Assembly: GCF_001421505.1 (NCBI RefSeq)
Contig: NZ_LMKL01000007.1
Coordinates: 167,966 to 231,965, forward strand
Direction of reading: 5' to 3'
DNA length: 64,000 nucleotides
Source: Sphingomonas sp. Leaf17
GTDB taxonomy: Bacteria > Pseudomonadota > Alphaproteobacteria > Sphingomonadales > Sphingomonadaceae
Numbering within the stretch: position 1 is the stretch's first letter; every line of letters starts with the position of its first letter. A program made the translations under genes and the position numbers. The notes below the pieces were generated by a model. It saw only the letters and a program-made list of their open reading frames with translations. It made no database searches and was not told the origin of the DNA. Positions 9,278 through 19,089 of this stretch are shown one piece after another.

Positions 9278-10848
9278 CGATCAACCAGAGCGGCTGGCGC
9301 CCCGAGCGCCCGGAATCGAATACCGATGCGGTTCCCGCAAGCTTCACCGGCAACAAGGCGCTGATGCTGGAGGAGGCGCTGATCTTTGAGATCGGCGATA
9401 CCAGCACGACGGGTGTGGACATCGCCGGTGCAACCGGTTGCGCGTCGCGGCTAGGCTGCCTCGCCCGCACCGCGCCGATCGGCCTTCCCGGCCTGTCGGA
9501 GCCGGAAACGGTCCGGCATTACACCCGCCTCAGCCGTCAGAATTACGCGATCGACCTGGGGCTGTTTCCGCTCGGCTCGTGCACGATGAAGCACAATCCG
9601 CGCCTGAACGAGAAGATGGCGCGGCTGCCCGGTTTCGCCGACGTCCACCCGCTTCAGCCGGTCGATACGGTGCAGGGGGCGCTTGGCGTCATCAACGAAC
9701 TGGCGGTCTGGCTCATCAAACTGACCGGCATGCACGGCGTCGCGATGAGTCCCAAGGCGGGCGCGCATGGCGAATTGTGCGGCATGTTGTGCATCAAGGC
9801 GGCGCTGGAAAAGCGCGGCGAGGGGCATCGCAAGGTCGTGCTGGTGCCTGAAAGCGCGCACGGCACCAACCCGGCGACCGCCGCGTTCGCCGGCTTCACG
9901 GTCGAGGATATTCCCGCCAATGCGGCCGGGCGGATCGACACCGACGCGCTGAAGGCCCGGCTTGGTCCCGATGTCGCGGCGGTGATGATTACCAACCCCA
10001 ACACCTGCGGGTTGTTCGAGCGCGACCTGAAGGAGATTTCCGACGCGGTCCACGCCGTCGGCGGCTATGTCTATTGCGACGGTGCGAACTTCAACGCGAT
10101 CGTCGGCCGTGTGCGCCCCGGCGACCTTGGCGTCGATGCGATGCACATCAACCTGCACAAGACCTTCTCTACCCCGCATGGCGGCGGCGGCCCCGGCTCC
10201 GGCCCGGTGGTGCTGTCGGAGGCGCTCAGCCCCTTCGGCCCGCTGCCCTTCACCACGCGCGACGCGGAAGGCCATTTCCAGCTGATCGAGGAGGAAACGG
10301 CCGGCGACGATCATCCCGACACGTTCGGGCGGATGACCGCGTTCCACGGCCAGATGGGCATGTTCACCCGCGCGCTGACCTATATCCTCAGCCACGGCGC
10401 GGACGGTCTGCGCCAGGTCGCCGAGGACGCGGTGCTGAACGCCAACTACATCCTGCGCAGTCTGGAAACCACGCTCGACGCGCCGTTCGCGGAGTCCGGG
10501 CCGTGCATGCACGAGGCGATCTTCAGCGACCACGGCCTTGCCGCCGGCTTCTCGACGATCGACATCGCCAAGGGGCTGATCGACGAGGGCTTCCACCCAA
10601 TGACGATGTATTTCCCGCTGGTCGTCCACGGCGCGATGCTGGTCGAGCCGACCGAGACCGAGAGCAAGGCGGCACTGGACCAGTTCATCGGCGCGCTGCG
10701 GTCGGTGGCGGAACGGGCCAAGGCGGGCGACGCCGCGCTGAAGACCGCGCCGCATTTCGCGCCGCGCAGCCGGCTGGATGAAACGCTGGCGGCGCGCAAG
10801 CCCGTACTGGCCTATCGCGAACCGCCGATGGCGGCTGCCGCGGAATAG
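9274..10848 (+). CDS. gcvPB: Glycine dehydrogenase subunit 2 (P-protein beta)
   Basis: A 524-residue PLP-dependent subunit that pairs with GcvPA. The cofactor lysine is K296 in HINLHKTFSTPHGGGGPG. GSCTMKHNPRLNEKM and the ESAHGTNPATAA segment are typical of the family. It starts four bases before the gcvPA stop and is the last gene of the riboswitch-controlled operon. The split PA/PB form is usual for sphingomonads, while E. coli has a single fused P-protein. Confidence 0.97.
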   Translation: MTINQSGWRPERPESNTDAVPASFTGNKALMLEEALIFEIGDTSTTGVDIAGATGCASRLGCLARTAPIGLPGLSEPETVRHYTRLSRQNYAIDLGLFPLGSCTMKHNPRLNEKMARLPGFADVHPLQPVDTVQGALGVINELAVWLIKLTGMHGVAMSPKAGAHGELCGMLCIKAALEKRGEGHRKVVLVPESAHGTNPATAAFAGFTVEDIPANAAGRIDTDALKARLGPDVAAVMITNPNTCGLFERDLKEISDAVHAVGGYVYCDGANFNAIVGRVRPGDLGVDAMHINLHKTFSTPHGGGGPGSGPVVLSEALSPFGPLPFTTRDAEGHFQLIEEETAGDDHPDTFGRMTAFHGQMGMFTRALTYILSHGADGLRQVAEDAVLNANYILRSLETTLDAPFAESGPCMHEAIFSDHGLAAGFSTIDIAKGLIDEGFHPMTMYFPLVVHGAMLVEPTETESKAALDQFIGALRSVAERAKAGDAALKTAPHFAPRSRLDETLAARKPVLAYREPPMAAAAE

Positions 10849-10862
10849 CACTGGACGACCAT

Positions 10863-10896
10863 CCCCCTGCCCGACGATAGACGGTGGGGCAGGGGG
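10863..10896. terminator. Hairpin after gcvPB
   Basis: CCCCCTGCCC and GGGCAGGGGG are perfect 10-base complements with a 14-base loop. No T-run follows, so it is not a classical intrinsic terminator. It sits 14 bases after the gcvPB stop. The right arm also overlaps the purine-rich ribosome site of the next gene, so it could influence that start. Confidence 0.5.
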
Positions 10897-10902
10897 ACGC
10901 GC

Positions 10903-11421
10903 ATGCAGCCGGGACAGACCGATACACTTATCACCTACGCGATCAGCGCCGTGGTCATCGCCGTGGTGTTTGCGATCCGCTGGAAACGGATGAGCCGGGT
11001 CCGGCCGTTGAAGGTCGAGCGGCTGTGGATCTTCCCCACCCTGTATGCGGCGGTCGCCGTCTATCTGTTCGTACGGTTTCCACCGGTCGGTTTCGGCTGG
11101 CTGTTCTGCACCGTCGCGCTGGTGCTGGGGGCCGGGCTGGGGTGGCAGCGCGGCAAGCTGATGCGGATCACGGTGGATCCGGTGACGCGCAGTCTCAGCC
11201 AGACGTCGTCGCCAGCCGCGATCCTGTTCCTGCTGGTGCTGGTCGTCCTTCGCTTCGGCGCGCGCGAGGTGGCGACGACCAGCGCGCTGCACCTGAACGC
11301 GATGGCGATGACCGACATGCTGGTCGCGCTCGCGCTTGGCCTGTTCACGATGCAGCGGCTGGAAATGTATCTACGCGCGCGGCGGATGCTGGCGATGATC
11401 GGGGTGCCGACCTTTCGGTAA
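10903..11421 (+). CDS. CcdC-like integral membrane protein
   Basis: A 172-residue protein with about four or five hydrophobic segments (roughly 9-25, 43-60, 65-80, 100-117 and 130-148). The layout, with RPLKVERLWIFPTLYAAV after the first helix, fits the CcdC/DUF1453 family of small inner-membrane proteins. Their role is not well established. The start ATG has AGGGGGA upstream. It converges on the EamA transporter gene with a one-base gap. Confidence 0.7.
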   Translation: MQPGQTDTLITYAISAVVIAVVFAIRWKRMSRVRPLKVERLWIFPTLYAAVAVYLFVRFPPVGFGWLFCTVALVLGAGLGWQRGKLMRITVDPVTRSLSQTSSPAAILFLLVLVVLRFGAREVATTSALHLNAMAMTDMLVALALGLFTMQRLEMYLRARRMLAMIGVPTFR

Positions 11422-11422
11422 C

Positions 11423-12334
11423 CTATTCGCCAACGATCGCGGCGTCGGTTTCGGCCCGACGTCGGGCCTGCTCGCGCCAGACGATATACAGCCCGCTGGC
11501 CACGATCACCGGCGCGCCCAGCCAGGTCGCCTGCGCCGGCACCGCGCCGAACAGCAGAAAGCCGTACAGCGTCGCCCAGATCAGGCTGGAATAGTCCATC
11601 GGCACGACCACCGACACCGGCCCCCGGCGCAGCGCGGCGGTCAGCGCGATCTGTCCCATCCCGCCAAGCAACCCCATGCCGAACAGGACCGCCCACACCC
11701 GCGGCGGATGCGGTTGCAGGGAGAAGGCGTAGGCGATCCCGAGCGGCAGCAGCGACAGGGTGGAGAACCAGAACACGGTCGTCGTGGCGCTCTCGGTCCG
11801 CCCGATCTGCCGCAGCAGGATCGACACCAGGGCGGCCAGCGACGCGGCGATCAGCCCCAGTACGGTGCCGACCAGCGGAAACTGGCCCGATCCCGGCTGC
11901 GCGACGATCAGTACCCCTGCGAATCCGACCAGCACCGCGCCCCAGCGATGCCAGCCGGTCGGCTCGCGCAGCAGCACCGCGCCCAGGATCGTCGCGAAGA
12001 TCGGCACCGTGAACTGCAACGTCGTCGCCTCGGCCAGCGGCAGGAGCATGAGCGAGGAAAACATGCACGCCATGCTCGACAGGCCGACGACCGCGCGGCG
12101 GACATGCGCGCCGATCCGCAGCGTGCGGATCGTGGCGATACCCGGCCCGGCCAGGATCACGCCGGTCACCAGCACCGACGCGCCCAGCTGGCGGAAGAAC
12201 AGCACCTCGGGCAGCGACGCGCCCATCGTCTCGGCCAGCTTGATGAGCGCACCCATGCTCGCCAGGAAGAACACCGACAGCAGGCGTAGCGCGATCGCTG
12301 GCAGGATCCGGTCATGGGAGGCGGGGGCGGGCAT
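11423..12334 (-). CDS. EamA/DMT-family transporter
   Basis: An inner-membrane protein of about 303 residues with ten predicted hydrophobic helices in two EamA repeats, the layout of drug/metabolite exporters. The first repeat contains FFLASMGALIKLAE and a conserved FFRQLGA; the second contains VVVPMDYSSLIWATL. The frame is open up to a GTG at 12370, but ATG 12334 puts the first helix close to the N-terminus and is preferred. The substrate cannot be told; relatives export amino acids or metabolites. Confidence 0.85.
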   Translation of the reverse strand: MPAPASHDRILPAIALRLLSVFFLASMGALIKLAETMGASLPEVLFFRQLGASVLVTGVILAGPGIATIRTLRIGAHVRRAVVGLSSMACMFSSLMLLPLAEATTLQFTVPIFATILGAVLLREPTGWHRWGAVLVGFAGVLIVAQPGSGQFPLVGTVLGLIAASLAALVSILLRQIGRTESATTTVFWFSTLSLLPLGIAYAFSLQPHPPRVWAVLFGMGLLGGMGQIALTAALRRGPVSVVVPMDYSSLIWATLYGFLLFGAVPAQATWLGAPVIVASGLYIVWREQARRRAETDAAIVGE

Positions 12335-12426
12335 GGGGCGGCTGTAGCGCGGGCGTGGCGGGTCCGACACCCCCGGCGCAGCCGAAGGGGTGACGCCGCG
12401 CCTGCGCCGCGCTATCCGCTGCCCCT

Positions 12427-13959
12427 ATGAAACATGCGCTCCCCGTCACCCGCGAAGCGGACTTCTCCGCCTGGTATCAATCCGTCATCGCCGAGGCCGA
12501 TCTGGCCGAGGAGTCCGGCGTGCGCGGCTGCATGGTCATCCGCCCATGGGGCTATGGTATCTGGGAGCGGATCCAGCGGCTGCTCGACGACCGGATCAAG
12601 GCGACGGGGCATGAGAACTGTTACTTCCCGCTGTTCATCCCGCTGTCCTACTTCGAGAAGGAAGCCGAGCATGTCGATGGTTTCGCCAAGGAGATGGCGG
12701 TCGTCACGCATCACCGGCTGAAGGCCGACGCGTATGGCAAGCTGGTCCCCGATCCCGACGCCAAGCTGGAGGAGCCGTTGGTAGTGCGGCCGACGTCGGA
12801 AACCGTGATCGGCGCGGCGTTCGCGCGCTGGGTCCAGTCGTGGCGCGACCTGCCGGTGCTCATCAACCAGTGGGCGAACGTCGTCCGCTGGGAAATGCGG
12901 ACCCGTATGTTCCTGCGCACCAGCGAGTTCCTCTGGCAGGAGGGGCACACCGCCCATGCCACGCCGCAAGAGGCGCGCGAGGAAACGCTGAAGATGCTGG
13001 AGGTTTATCGCTCGTTCGCCGAGGATTGCCTGGGCCTGCACGTCATCGCCGGCGAGAAGCCGGAGAATGAGCGCTTCCCGGGTGCGGTCGCGACCTACAG
13101 CATCGAGGCGATGATGCAGGATGGCAAGGCGCTGCAAGCCGGCACCTCGCACTTCCTCGGCACCAATTTCGCGAACGCGCAGAACATCCGGTTCCAGAAC
13201 AGTGAAGGCCAGTTCGAGCTGGCGAACACGACCAGCTGGGGCGTGTCGACGCGGATGATCGGTGGCGTCATCATGGTCCATGGCGACGACGACGGCCTGC
13301 GCGTGCCGCCGATGATCGCGCCGTGGCAGGTGGTGATCGTGCCGATGTTGCGCGACCAGCCCGAGGACGAGGCCATCGTCGCCTATTGCCGCGATCTGCA
13401 AAAGGCGCTGGCCGGACAAGCTGCGCTGGGCGAGCCGGTCCGCGCGCTGCTCGACCTGAAGCCCGCCAAGTCCGCGACCAAGCGCTGGGGCTGGGTCAAG
13501 AAGGGCGCGCCGGTGATCGTCGAGGTCGGCGGCCGCGACGTGGCGGGCGGCAACGTGTCGGTGCTGCGCCGCGACCGGCTGTACAAGGAGGGTGGCAAAC
13601 TCGACAGCGCAATCCTGCCGAAGGATACGCTGGTCGCCGACATCGCCATGACGCTGACCGAGATCCAGGACACGCTGCACAGTCAGTCGGTCGAGCGGCT
13701 GCGCGCGAACATCACGCCGGTCGATGACTGGGCCGGCGTCGTCGCGCATTTCGCCGAGGGCATCCGCAATCCGGGCTGGGTCGATATCCGCTGGTCGAAG
13801 CCGACCGGCGCGGCGCTGGACACTGTGGTCGAGCGGTTGAAGGCGTTGAAGCTGACCATCCGCAACGCGCCCGTCGCCCAGACCGGTTGCGACGAGGGGC
13901 CTTGCATCTTCACCGGCGAACCGGCGGTGGAGCGCGTGCTGGTGGGCCGGGCCTACTGA
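12427..13959 (+). CDS. proS: Prolyl-tRNA synthetase, archaeal/eukaryotic-like (type 3)
   Basis: A 510-residue class II synthetase that charges tRNA-Pro. The core [32 protein letters not shown] and [11 protein letters not shown] is the pattern of the archaeal/eukaryotic-like ProRS. The long editing insert of E. coli-type ProRS is missing, and the compact C-terminal domain ends in a tyrosine (RAY), another mark of this type. Base composition matches the neighbours, so if it was transferred the event is old. It starts 92 bases from the divergent EamA gene. Confidence 0.95.
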   Translation: MKHALPVTREADFSAWYQSVIAEADLAEESGVRGCMVIRPWGYGIWERIQRLLDDRIKATGHENCYFPLFIPLSYFEKEAEHVDGFAKEMAVVTHHRLKADAYGKLVPDPDAKLEEPLVVRPTSETVIGAAFARWVQSWRDLPVLINQWANVVRWEMRTRMFLRTSEFLWQEGHTAHATPQEAREETLKMLEVYRSFAEDCLGLHVIAGEKPENERFPGAVATYSIEAMMQDGKALQAGTSHFLGTNFANAQNIRFQNSEGQFELANTTSWGVSTRMIGGVIMVHGDDDGLRVPPMIAPWQVVIVPMLRDQPEDEAIVAYCRDLQKALAGQAALGEPVRALLDLKPAKSATKRWGWVKKGAPVIVEVGGRDVAGGNVSVLRRDRLYKEGGKLDSAILPKDTLVADIAMTLTEIQDTLHSQSVERLRANITPVDDWAGVVAHFAEGIRNPGWVDIRWSKPTGAALDTVVERLKALKLTIRNAPVAQTGCDEGPCIFTGEPAVERVLVGRAY

Positions 13960-14018
13960 TCGTCCCAGCGCGCCCATGCGGTCGGCTGGTTTACGCCTTG
14001 CTAACCGTTGCATCCTAA

Positions 14019-14339
14019 ATGGATGTAATGATTTTCGGGTCGCGTGTGGATGGTGTGGCCCTGGTGGCGGGTCAGGTGATGCTGGTCGCGATCGGGCTGC
14101 TTGTGCTTGGGCTGTTCCCACCGGCGGTCGGCCGGATGCTGCTGGTGCCGGTGACGGATCGGGGCAGGGCGCACATCCTGTCGCACGCGCTGACGGCCGG
14201 GGCCGCCCTTGTCGGACGCGGGCCGATCGACGGCAGCTATGTCGTCTACGGCGAACGTTCCCGCATCGCGCCCACGCTTTACGACGACGGAGTCATGGCG
14301 CTCGCGGGTTCGGCCCCGCTTTGTGGGACGGCCTCGTGA
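14019..14339 (+). CDS. Small membrane protein, unknown
   Basis: A 106-residue protein with one clear hydrophobic helix at about residues 13-35, followed by a soluble tail with [21 protein letters not shown] do not recognise a family. It stops in a TGATG overlap with the chemoreceptor gene, which suggests translational coupling and a shared role. The start has no strong ribosome site; a second ATG three codons in is possible. Confidence 0.6.
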   Translation: MDVMIFGSRVDGVALVAGQVMLVAIGLLVLGLFPPAVGRMLLVPVTDRGRAHILSHALTAGAALVGRGPIDGSYVVYGERSRIAPTLYDDGVMALAGSAPLCGTAS

Positions 14340-15886
14340 TGGGGGACGCCACGGTTCCCGAACTCGCGGCCCTGCGCCAGCGTGGTATCCATATCCTGGT
14401 CGTCGCGTCATGGCTCTGGACCGCGATGCTGCTGGTGCTGGGACTGGTGATTCAGTCTGCGGCGGTATCGGCGGTATCGGCGGTGCTGGTCGTGGCGGTG
14501 ATCGCCAATGCCGGGCCGACGGCCATGGCGCTGCGCCGGCGTCACGACGACACGGCGCGGTTGATGACGGGAACGCTCGCCGCGATTCATCCGGCGTTGC
14601 TGGTCTCGCTGCTGGCGGGCCATCCGTGGCAGATGGATGGCCACATGTATTTCTTCGTCGCACTGGGGGCCTTGACGCTGCTGTGCGACTGGCGACCGCT
14701 GGTGCTGGCATCCGCGCTCATCGCGCTGCATCATATCGTGCTGGCCGGGGCGGCCTCGGACCTGGCCTTCACCGGCAGCAACACGATCGGCCGCGTCGTC
14801 TTTCATGCGGTGGCGGTCGTCCTGCAAGGCGGCGTGCTGTCCTACCTGACCATCCGCCTGCGCGGCCTGATGATCGACCAGCGTCGCGCGACCATCAACA
14901 GTGCGGCTCTGGCGATCGAATCAGACAAGCGCAGGCACGATGCCGAGGCGGCCATGGTCGCCCTGCACGCCGCCGAGGAGCGGGCCGCGTCGGAACGCCT
15001 CCGTCGCAAGGCGCAGGAGGCGGCGGCGGAGACGCGTCGCCGCGCGGACATGCTGGCGCTGAGCCACAGTTTTCGTGCCTCGGTCGCGCAGACCGTAGCG
15101 GTCGTCGGGCAGGCGTCGGGCGATCTGGCGCAATCCGCGCGCACGATGACCGATCTTGCCCGGCGCGGCAGTGCCGAGATTGTCGCTACCGCCGCCACCG
15201 CCGTCCAGTCGTCGGAGAGCGCGGCCATGCTTGCCCACCGGATCGAGGATCTGTCGCTGTCGATCACCGCGATCGCCGCCACGGTCGATCATCAGGCCAG
15301 GCTGAGCGGCGATACCCGTCATCTGTCGGAGGCCGGGAACCAGGCGGTTCATGCGTTGAGCGAACGGACCGCGTCGATCGCCGGCTTTGCCGATTCGATC
15401 AGCGACATCGCCGGGCGCACCAGCCTGCTCGCGCTGAACGCGACGATCGAGGCGGCGCGCGCGGGCGAGGTCGGTCGCGGATTCACCGTGGTCGCGCATG
15501 AGGTGAAAAGTCTTGCCGGTCAGGCGGCGGGCGCGACCGGGGAAATCCGCACGCTCGCCGGGTCGATGCGGGACAGCGCCGACGTGGCGCGCGGGTCGCT
15601 GCACGGGGTGGGCACGATGATCGGCGCGCTGGCCGAGGCCGCCGACGCGATCCGGGTGGCGGTGGATCGCCAGCGCGATACCGCCGCCGTGATCCACACC
15701 GCCGCGCTCGAAACGGCGGCGGGGGCCACCGACATCACCGACCGGATCGCGCGGGTGGCCGATGCCGCGGGCAAGACCGAGATTCTGTCCAGCCGGGTGT
15801 CCGGCGCGGCCACCGGGCTGTCGACCGCCGCCGGCACGCTGCAGGCCGCCACCGACCGGTTCCTGCAACAGCTCGCCGCCGCCTAA
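14339..15886 (+). CDS. Methyl-accepting chemotaxis protein with polytopic N-terminal region
   Basis: A 515-residue chemoreceptor. The first about 190 residues hold five or six hydrophobic helices with short loops and no periplasmic ligand domain ([27 protein letters not shown]). A charged coiled coil (about 205-260) follows, then the signalling domain. The kinase-contact tip is present as [20 protein letters not shown]. It should control CheA, probably from a stimulus sensed in or near the membrane. No che genes are nearby. The start ATG overlaps the upstream small gene, so the longer open frame upstream is not used. Confidence 0.88.
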   Translation: MGDATVPELAALRQRGIHILVVASWLWTAMLLVLGLVIQSAAVSAVSAVLVVAVIANAGPTAMALRRRHDDTARLMTGTLAAIHPALLVSLLAGHPWQMDGHMYFFVALGALTLLCDWRPLVLASALIALHHIVLAGAASDLAFTGSNTIGRVVFHAVAVVLQGGVLSYLTIRLRGLMIDQRRATINSAALAIESDKRRHDAEAAMVALHAAEERAASERLRRKAQEAAAETRRRADMLALSHSFRASVAQTVAVVGQASGDLAQSARTMTDLARRGSAEIVATAATAVQSSESAAMLAHRIEDLSLSITAIAATVDHQARLSGDTRHLSEAGNQAVHALSERTASIAGFADSISDIAGRTSLLALNATIEAARAGEVGRGFTVVAHEVKSLAGQAAGATGEIRTLAGSMRDSADVARGSLHGVGTMIGALAEAADAIRVAVDRQRDTAAVIHTAALETAAGATDITDRIARVADAAGKTEILSSRVSGAATGLSTAAGTLQAATDRFLQQLAAA

Positions 15887-15991
15887 ACCGGCGCGTGACC
15901 GCAGCAACCGCCTGCGATGTTGCGACGACAGACGTCTACGTTCCGGCGATCGACCGGGACGGTTCAGGCATGGCGTCGATGGGTGAAATGC

Positions 15992-16066
15992 TGGTGACCC
16001 CTACGAGAATCGAACTCGTGCTTACGCCGTGAGAGGGCGTCGTCCTAACCGCTAGACGAAGGGGCC
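15992..16066 (-). tRNA. tRNA-Glu (anticodon CTC)
   Basis: A 75-base cloverleaf on the minus strand. The acceptor stem GGCCCCT pairs with AGGGGTC (one G-T pair). The D-arm is GTC/GAC, the anticodon arm is ACGCC-CTCTCAC-GGCGT with anticodon CTC, and the T-arm is ACGAG-TTCGATT-CTCGT. The terminal CCA is encoded. It lies alone between the chemoreceptor and the MscS gene. Confidence 0.97.
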
Positions 16067-16177
16067 GTGTAGCAGAAGCGGCCGGATACGGCGGGACGGC
16101 CCAGGCGTCAAGCCCCCAGACGCGGTCATCATCCGATCGCCCGGGGAACCACGGTTGTCCCGACCGGTTCCCTGTGG

Positions 16178-17266
16178 ATGCAATGGTTCCACTCCCTCAA
16201 TCTCGATCCCGCCGATGGCTGGATCACGGGGCTTGTCGCGATCGTCGTGGCCGTCATCGCCGCGCTGGTGCTGCACACGGTCGCGATGCGGATCGCCCAC
16301 CATGCCGCGCGGCGCAGCCGGACCAGCGTCGACGGGCTGGTGCTCGACCGCGTGCGCCGCCCGCTTCGCTGGGTGACGGTCACGGTCGCGGTCGGGGCGG
16401 CGGCGCGGTTCCTGCCGGCGGGCGACACGGCGTTGCGTCAGGTGTTCGGCTTCCTCGTGCCCGCGTTGCTCGGCTGGCTGGCGCTGGCGGCCCTGCGCGC
16501 GGTGCAGGACGTCGTCGAATCGCAGGCGGACATCAGCGTCGAGGACAATCTTCGTGCCCGCCGCAAGCGGACCCGCGCGACGATTCTCGGTCGGATCGGT
16601 GCGTTCTTCATCGTCTTCATCACGCTGTGCCTGATGCTGCTCAGCGTGCCGGGTATTCGTACGATCGGCGTCACGCTGATGGCGTCGGCCGGGATCGCCG
16701 GCCTTGTCGTCGGTGCCGCTGCCCAGCCGGCGCTGAAAAATCTGATCGCCGGCGTTCAGATGGCATTTACCGAACCGATCCGGCTGGACGACGTCGTCAT
16801 CGTCGCCGGCGAATGGGGGCGGATCGAGGAGATCCGCCTGACCTTCGTCGTCATCAAGCTGTGGGACGAGCGCAGGCTGGTGGTCCCGGTGTCGAAGTTT
16901 CTGGAGGAAAGCTTCCAGAACTGGACCCGCGAAACCAGCCAACTGCTTGGCAGCGTTTTCTGGCAGCTTGATCCGTCTGCCGACATTGCGCGCCTGCGCG
17001 CGCATCTGGAAACGGTGGTCACCGCGAATCCGCGCTGGGACAGACGCTTCTTCAACCTGCAGGTGACCGACATGAAGGCCGACGCGATAGAGGTCCGGGC
17101 GCTGGTCACCGCCAAGGACGCCGCCATCGCCTTCGACCTGCGCTGCGACGTGCGCGAGGCGATGCTGGCCTATATCCGCGACGAAATGCCGGAGGCTCTG
17201 CCGCGGCGACGCTATGAAACGGCCCCGGGTGCGGAACCGGTCACTGTCCGCGCGCCGGACCGCTAG
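16178..17266 (+). CDS. Mechanosensitive ion channel, MscS family
   Basis: A 362-residue inner-membrane channel that should release solutes on osmotic downshock. Four hydrophobic helices are seen at about 16-38, 66-80, 90-108 and 147-190. The last is the pore-lining helix with the glycine/alanine-rich pattern MASAGIAGLVVGAAAQPALK. The beta domain RLDDVVIVAGEWGRIEEI with VVPVSKFLEESFQNW follows. Regulation is by membrane tension; no regulatory site is obvious. It converges on aroG across a strong hairpin. Confidence 0.92.
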   Translation: MQWFHSLNLDPADGWITGLVAIVVAVIAALVLHTVAMRIAHHAARRSRTSVDGLVLDRVRRPLRWVTVTVAVGAAARFLPAGDTALRQVFGFLVPALLGWLALAALRAVQDVVESQADISVEDNLRARRKRTRATILGRIGAFFIVFITLCLMLLSVPGIRTIGVTLMASAGIAGLVVGAAAQPALKNLIAGVQMAFTEPIRLDDVVIVAGEWGRIEEIRLTFVVIKLWDERRLVVPVSKFLEESFQNWTRETSQLLGSVFWQLDPSADIARLRAHLETVVTANPRWDRRFFNLQVTDMKADAIEVRALVTAKDAAIAFDLRCDVREAMLAYIRDEMPEALPRRRYETAPGAEPVTVRAPDR

Positions 17267-17272
17267 GCGGTA

Positions 17273-17308
17273 CGGGTGCCGATGCCGATTATCCGGCATC
17301 GGCACCCG
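17273..17308. terminator. Bidirectional hairpin between convergent mscS-like gene and aroG
   Basis: Fifteen perfectly paired bases (CGGGTGCCGATGCCG at 17273-17287 with 17294-17308) around a six-base ATTATC loop. It lies exactly between two convergent stops. No T-run follows on either strand, but its strength and place suggest it ends both transcripts. Confidence 0.65.
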
Positions 17309-17315
17309 CCGGTCA

Positions 17316-18686
17316 TCATGCCGCCTTCTTGCGCTCCGCCATTTCGACGTTGAGCATTTCCGCCAGCAGGAACGCGAGTTCCAGGCTCTGGCCGGCGTTC
17401 AGGCGCGGATCGCAATGCGTGTGATAGCGATCGCCCAGGCTCTGTTCGGTCACGTCGATCGCGCCGCCGGTGCATTCGGTCACATTCTGCCCGGTCATTT
17501 CGGCGTGGATGCCGCCGGCGAAGCTGCCCTCCGCGCGGTGCACGGCAAAGAAACCGCGTACTTCGGCCAGGATCCGGTCGAACGGCCGCGTCTTGTAGCC
17601 ATTGGCGGCCTTGATGACGTTACCGTGCATCGGGTCGCAGGACCAGACGACCGGATGGCCCTCGCGCATCACCGCGCGCACCAGCTTGGGCAGGCCCGCC
17701 TCGATCTTGTCGTGGCCATAGCGGGTGATGAGCGTCATCCGCCCCGGAATCCGGTCCGGGTTCAGCGTGTCGAGCATCCGCAGCAGCGCATCCGGCTCCA
17801 GGGTCGGACCGCATTTCATGCCGATCGGATTGCCGATCCCGCGCAGGAACTCGACATGCGCCGATCCCTCGAACCGGGTCCGGTCGCCGATCCACAGGAA
17901 ATGCGCCGAGGTGTCGTACCAGCCGCCGGTCAGCGAATCCTGACGCGTCAACGCCTGTTCGTAGCGCAGCAGCAGCGCCTCATGGCTGGTGTAGAAGCTG
18001 GTCTGCGACAGTTGCGGCACCGTTTCCGGGTCGATCCCGCACGCGGCCATGAACTCCAGTGCCTCACCGATCCGGTCGGCCGTCTCGGCATATTTCTTTG
18101 ACCACGGGCTGCGGCCCATGAAGTCGTGGGTCCAGCGATGAACCTGATGCAGATTGGCATAGCCGCCGCTGGCGAACGCGCGCAACAGGTTCAGCGTCGC
18201 CGCGCTTTGCGAATAGGCGCGGATCATCCGCTGCGGATCGGGCTGGCGCGCGGCATCCGTGAAGGCGATGTCGTTGACGATGTCGCCGCGATAGCTCGGC
18301 AGTTCGACCCCGCCGATCTCCTCCATGTTGGTCGAGCGCGGCTTGGCGAACTGGCCCGCCATCCGGCCCAGCTTCACCACCGGCAGCTTCGACGCATAGG
18401 TCAGCACGACCGCCATCTGCAGGATGACGCGGAAGGTATCGCGGATGTTGTTGGCGCTGTGTTCGGCGAAACTCTCGGCGCAATCGCCGCCCTGCAACAG
18501 GAACGCCTTGCCGGCGGCGACATCGGCCAGATCGGCGGTCAGGCTGCGCGCCTCGCCTGCGAACACCAGCGGCGGATAGGTGCCGAGCTGATCGGTGGCG
18601 GCGTCCAGCGCGTCCGCGTCGGGATAGACCGGCAACTGCCGTGCCTCGTGGCGGGTCCAGCTGTCTGGGGACCAATTGGTGGCCAT
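17316..18686 (-). CDS. aroG: 3-deoxy-7-phosphoheptulonate synthase, class II
   Basis: A 456-residue plant-type DAHP synthase that condenses PEP and erythrose 4-phosphate, the first step of the shikimate pathway. Typical segments are [30 protein letters not shown], and [10 protein letters not shown] with a metal-binding Cys/His/Glu/Asp set. ATG 18686 ([19 protein letters not shown]) is the family start; the open frame continues 62 codons upstream without similarity. A 9-bp dyad lies about 110-140 bases upstream. Confidence 0.96.
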   Translation of the reverse strand: MATNWSPDSWTRHEARQLPVYPDADALDAATDQLGTYPPLVFAGEARSLTADLADVAAGKAFLLQGGDCAESFAEHSANNIRDTFRVILQMAVVLTYASKLPVVKLGRMAGQFAKPRSTNMEEIGGVELPSYRGDIVNDIAFTDAARQPDPQRMIRAYSQSAATLNLLRAFASGGYANLHQVHRWTHDFMGRSPWSKKYAETADRIGEALEFMAACGIDPETVPQLSQTSFYTSHEALLLRYEQALTRQDSLTGGWYDTSAHFLWIGDRTRFEGSAHVEFLRGIGNPIGMKCGPTLEPDALLRMLDTLNPDRIPGRMTLITRYGHDKIEAGLPKLVRAVMREGHPVVWSCDPMHGNVIKAANGYKTRPFDRILAEVRGFFAVHRAEGSFAGGIHAEMTGQNVTECTGGAIDVTEQSLGDRYHTHCDPRLNAGQSLELAFLLAEMLNVEMAERKKAA

Positions 18687-18793
18687 TGTTCTCAGTCCGT
18701 TCGTGATTTCCGGCAATTCCCATGCGTCAGAACGCATGGCCACGCAACGAAAGAAAAGCGATGGCTGTGATCGGCTGGCTTGCGGGTTACGCC

Positions 18794-18827
18794 ATTGACC
18801 AGCAACGTTCAAAAAAAACTGGTCAAT
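18794..18827. promoter_or_regulatory. Inverted repeat upstream of aroG
   Basis: ATTGACCAG (18794-18802) and CTGGTCAAT (18819-18827) are perfect 9-base complements around a 16-base spacer with an A8 run. It lies 108-141 bases before the aroG start and just before a possible small gene on the other strand. It could be an operator or a transcript hairpin; nothing in the sequence decides. Confidence 0.35.
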
Positions 18828-18856
18828 CTTTGTGCGTTTCGGCATTGGCGTGCCGC

Positions 18857-19006
18857 ATGGATCTACCAGCACGCACCCTGCTCGCCTTCGCCATCATCGG
18901 TGGAATCACGCTGATGGCCGGCATCGTGTGGGTGGCGACATCGCGCAAGCGCAAGGCTGACAAATTACGTCGCCGTGGCATCAAAAGCTACAATCGCCGG
19001 ACCTGA
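18857..19006 (+). CDS. Possible small single-helix membrane protein
   Basis: A 49-residue frame from ATG 18857: a short N-terminus, one hydrophobic helix (about residues 7-26, containing [19 protein letters not shown]) and a very basic tail with [13 protein letters not shown]. The positive-inside pattern is what a real small inner-membrane protein would show. No ribosome site is convincing and no family is recognised. It sits between divergent aroG and the rfb cluster. Confidence 0.4.
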   Translation: MDLPARTLLAFAIIGGITLMAGIVWVATSRKRKADKLRRRGIKSYNRRT

Positions 19007-19045
19007 AGGACGCCTTGCGGTCGAGACTGGGTACGGCGGGTAGAT

Positions 19046-19085
19046 CGGCGTGTCGCGGACAGATGGTCGGATCCGCGACACGCCG
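19046..19085. terminator. Strong hairpin after rfbA
   Basis: Fourteen perfectly paired bases (CGGCGTGTCGCGGA at 19046-19059 with 19072-19085) and a 12-base loop. It sits five bases after the minus-strand rfbA stop and 40 bases after the small plus-strand frame. There is no T-run; it may end or protect both messages. Confidence 0.55.
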
Positions 19086-19089
19086 GTGA

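Noticed and set aside
9451..11292. 613-residue minus-strand frame opposite gcvPB
   Set aside because: Shadow frame; gcvPB on the plus strand is unmistakable.
12412..14121. 569-residue minus-strand frame opposite proS
   Set aside because: Shadow frame rich in Arg, Asp and His; ProRS motifs are on the plus strand.
16178..16971. 265-residue frame offset from the MscS gene
   Set aside because: Overlapping frame of the channel gene with biased composition and no membrane segments.
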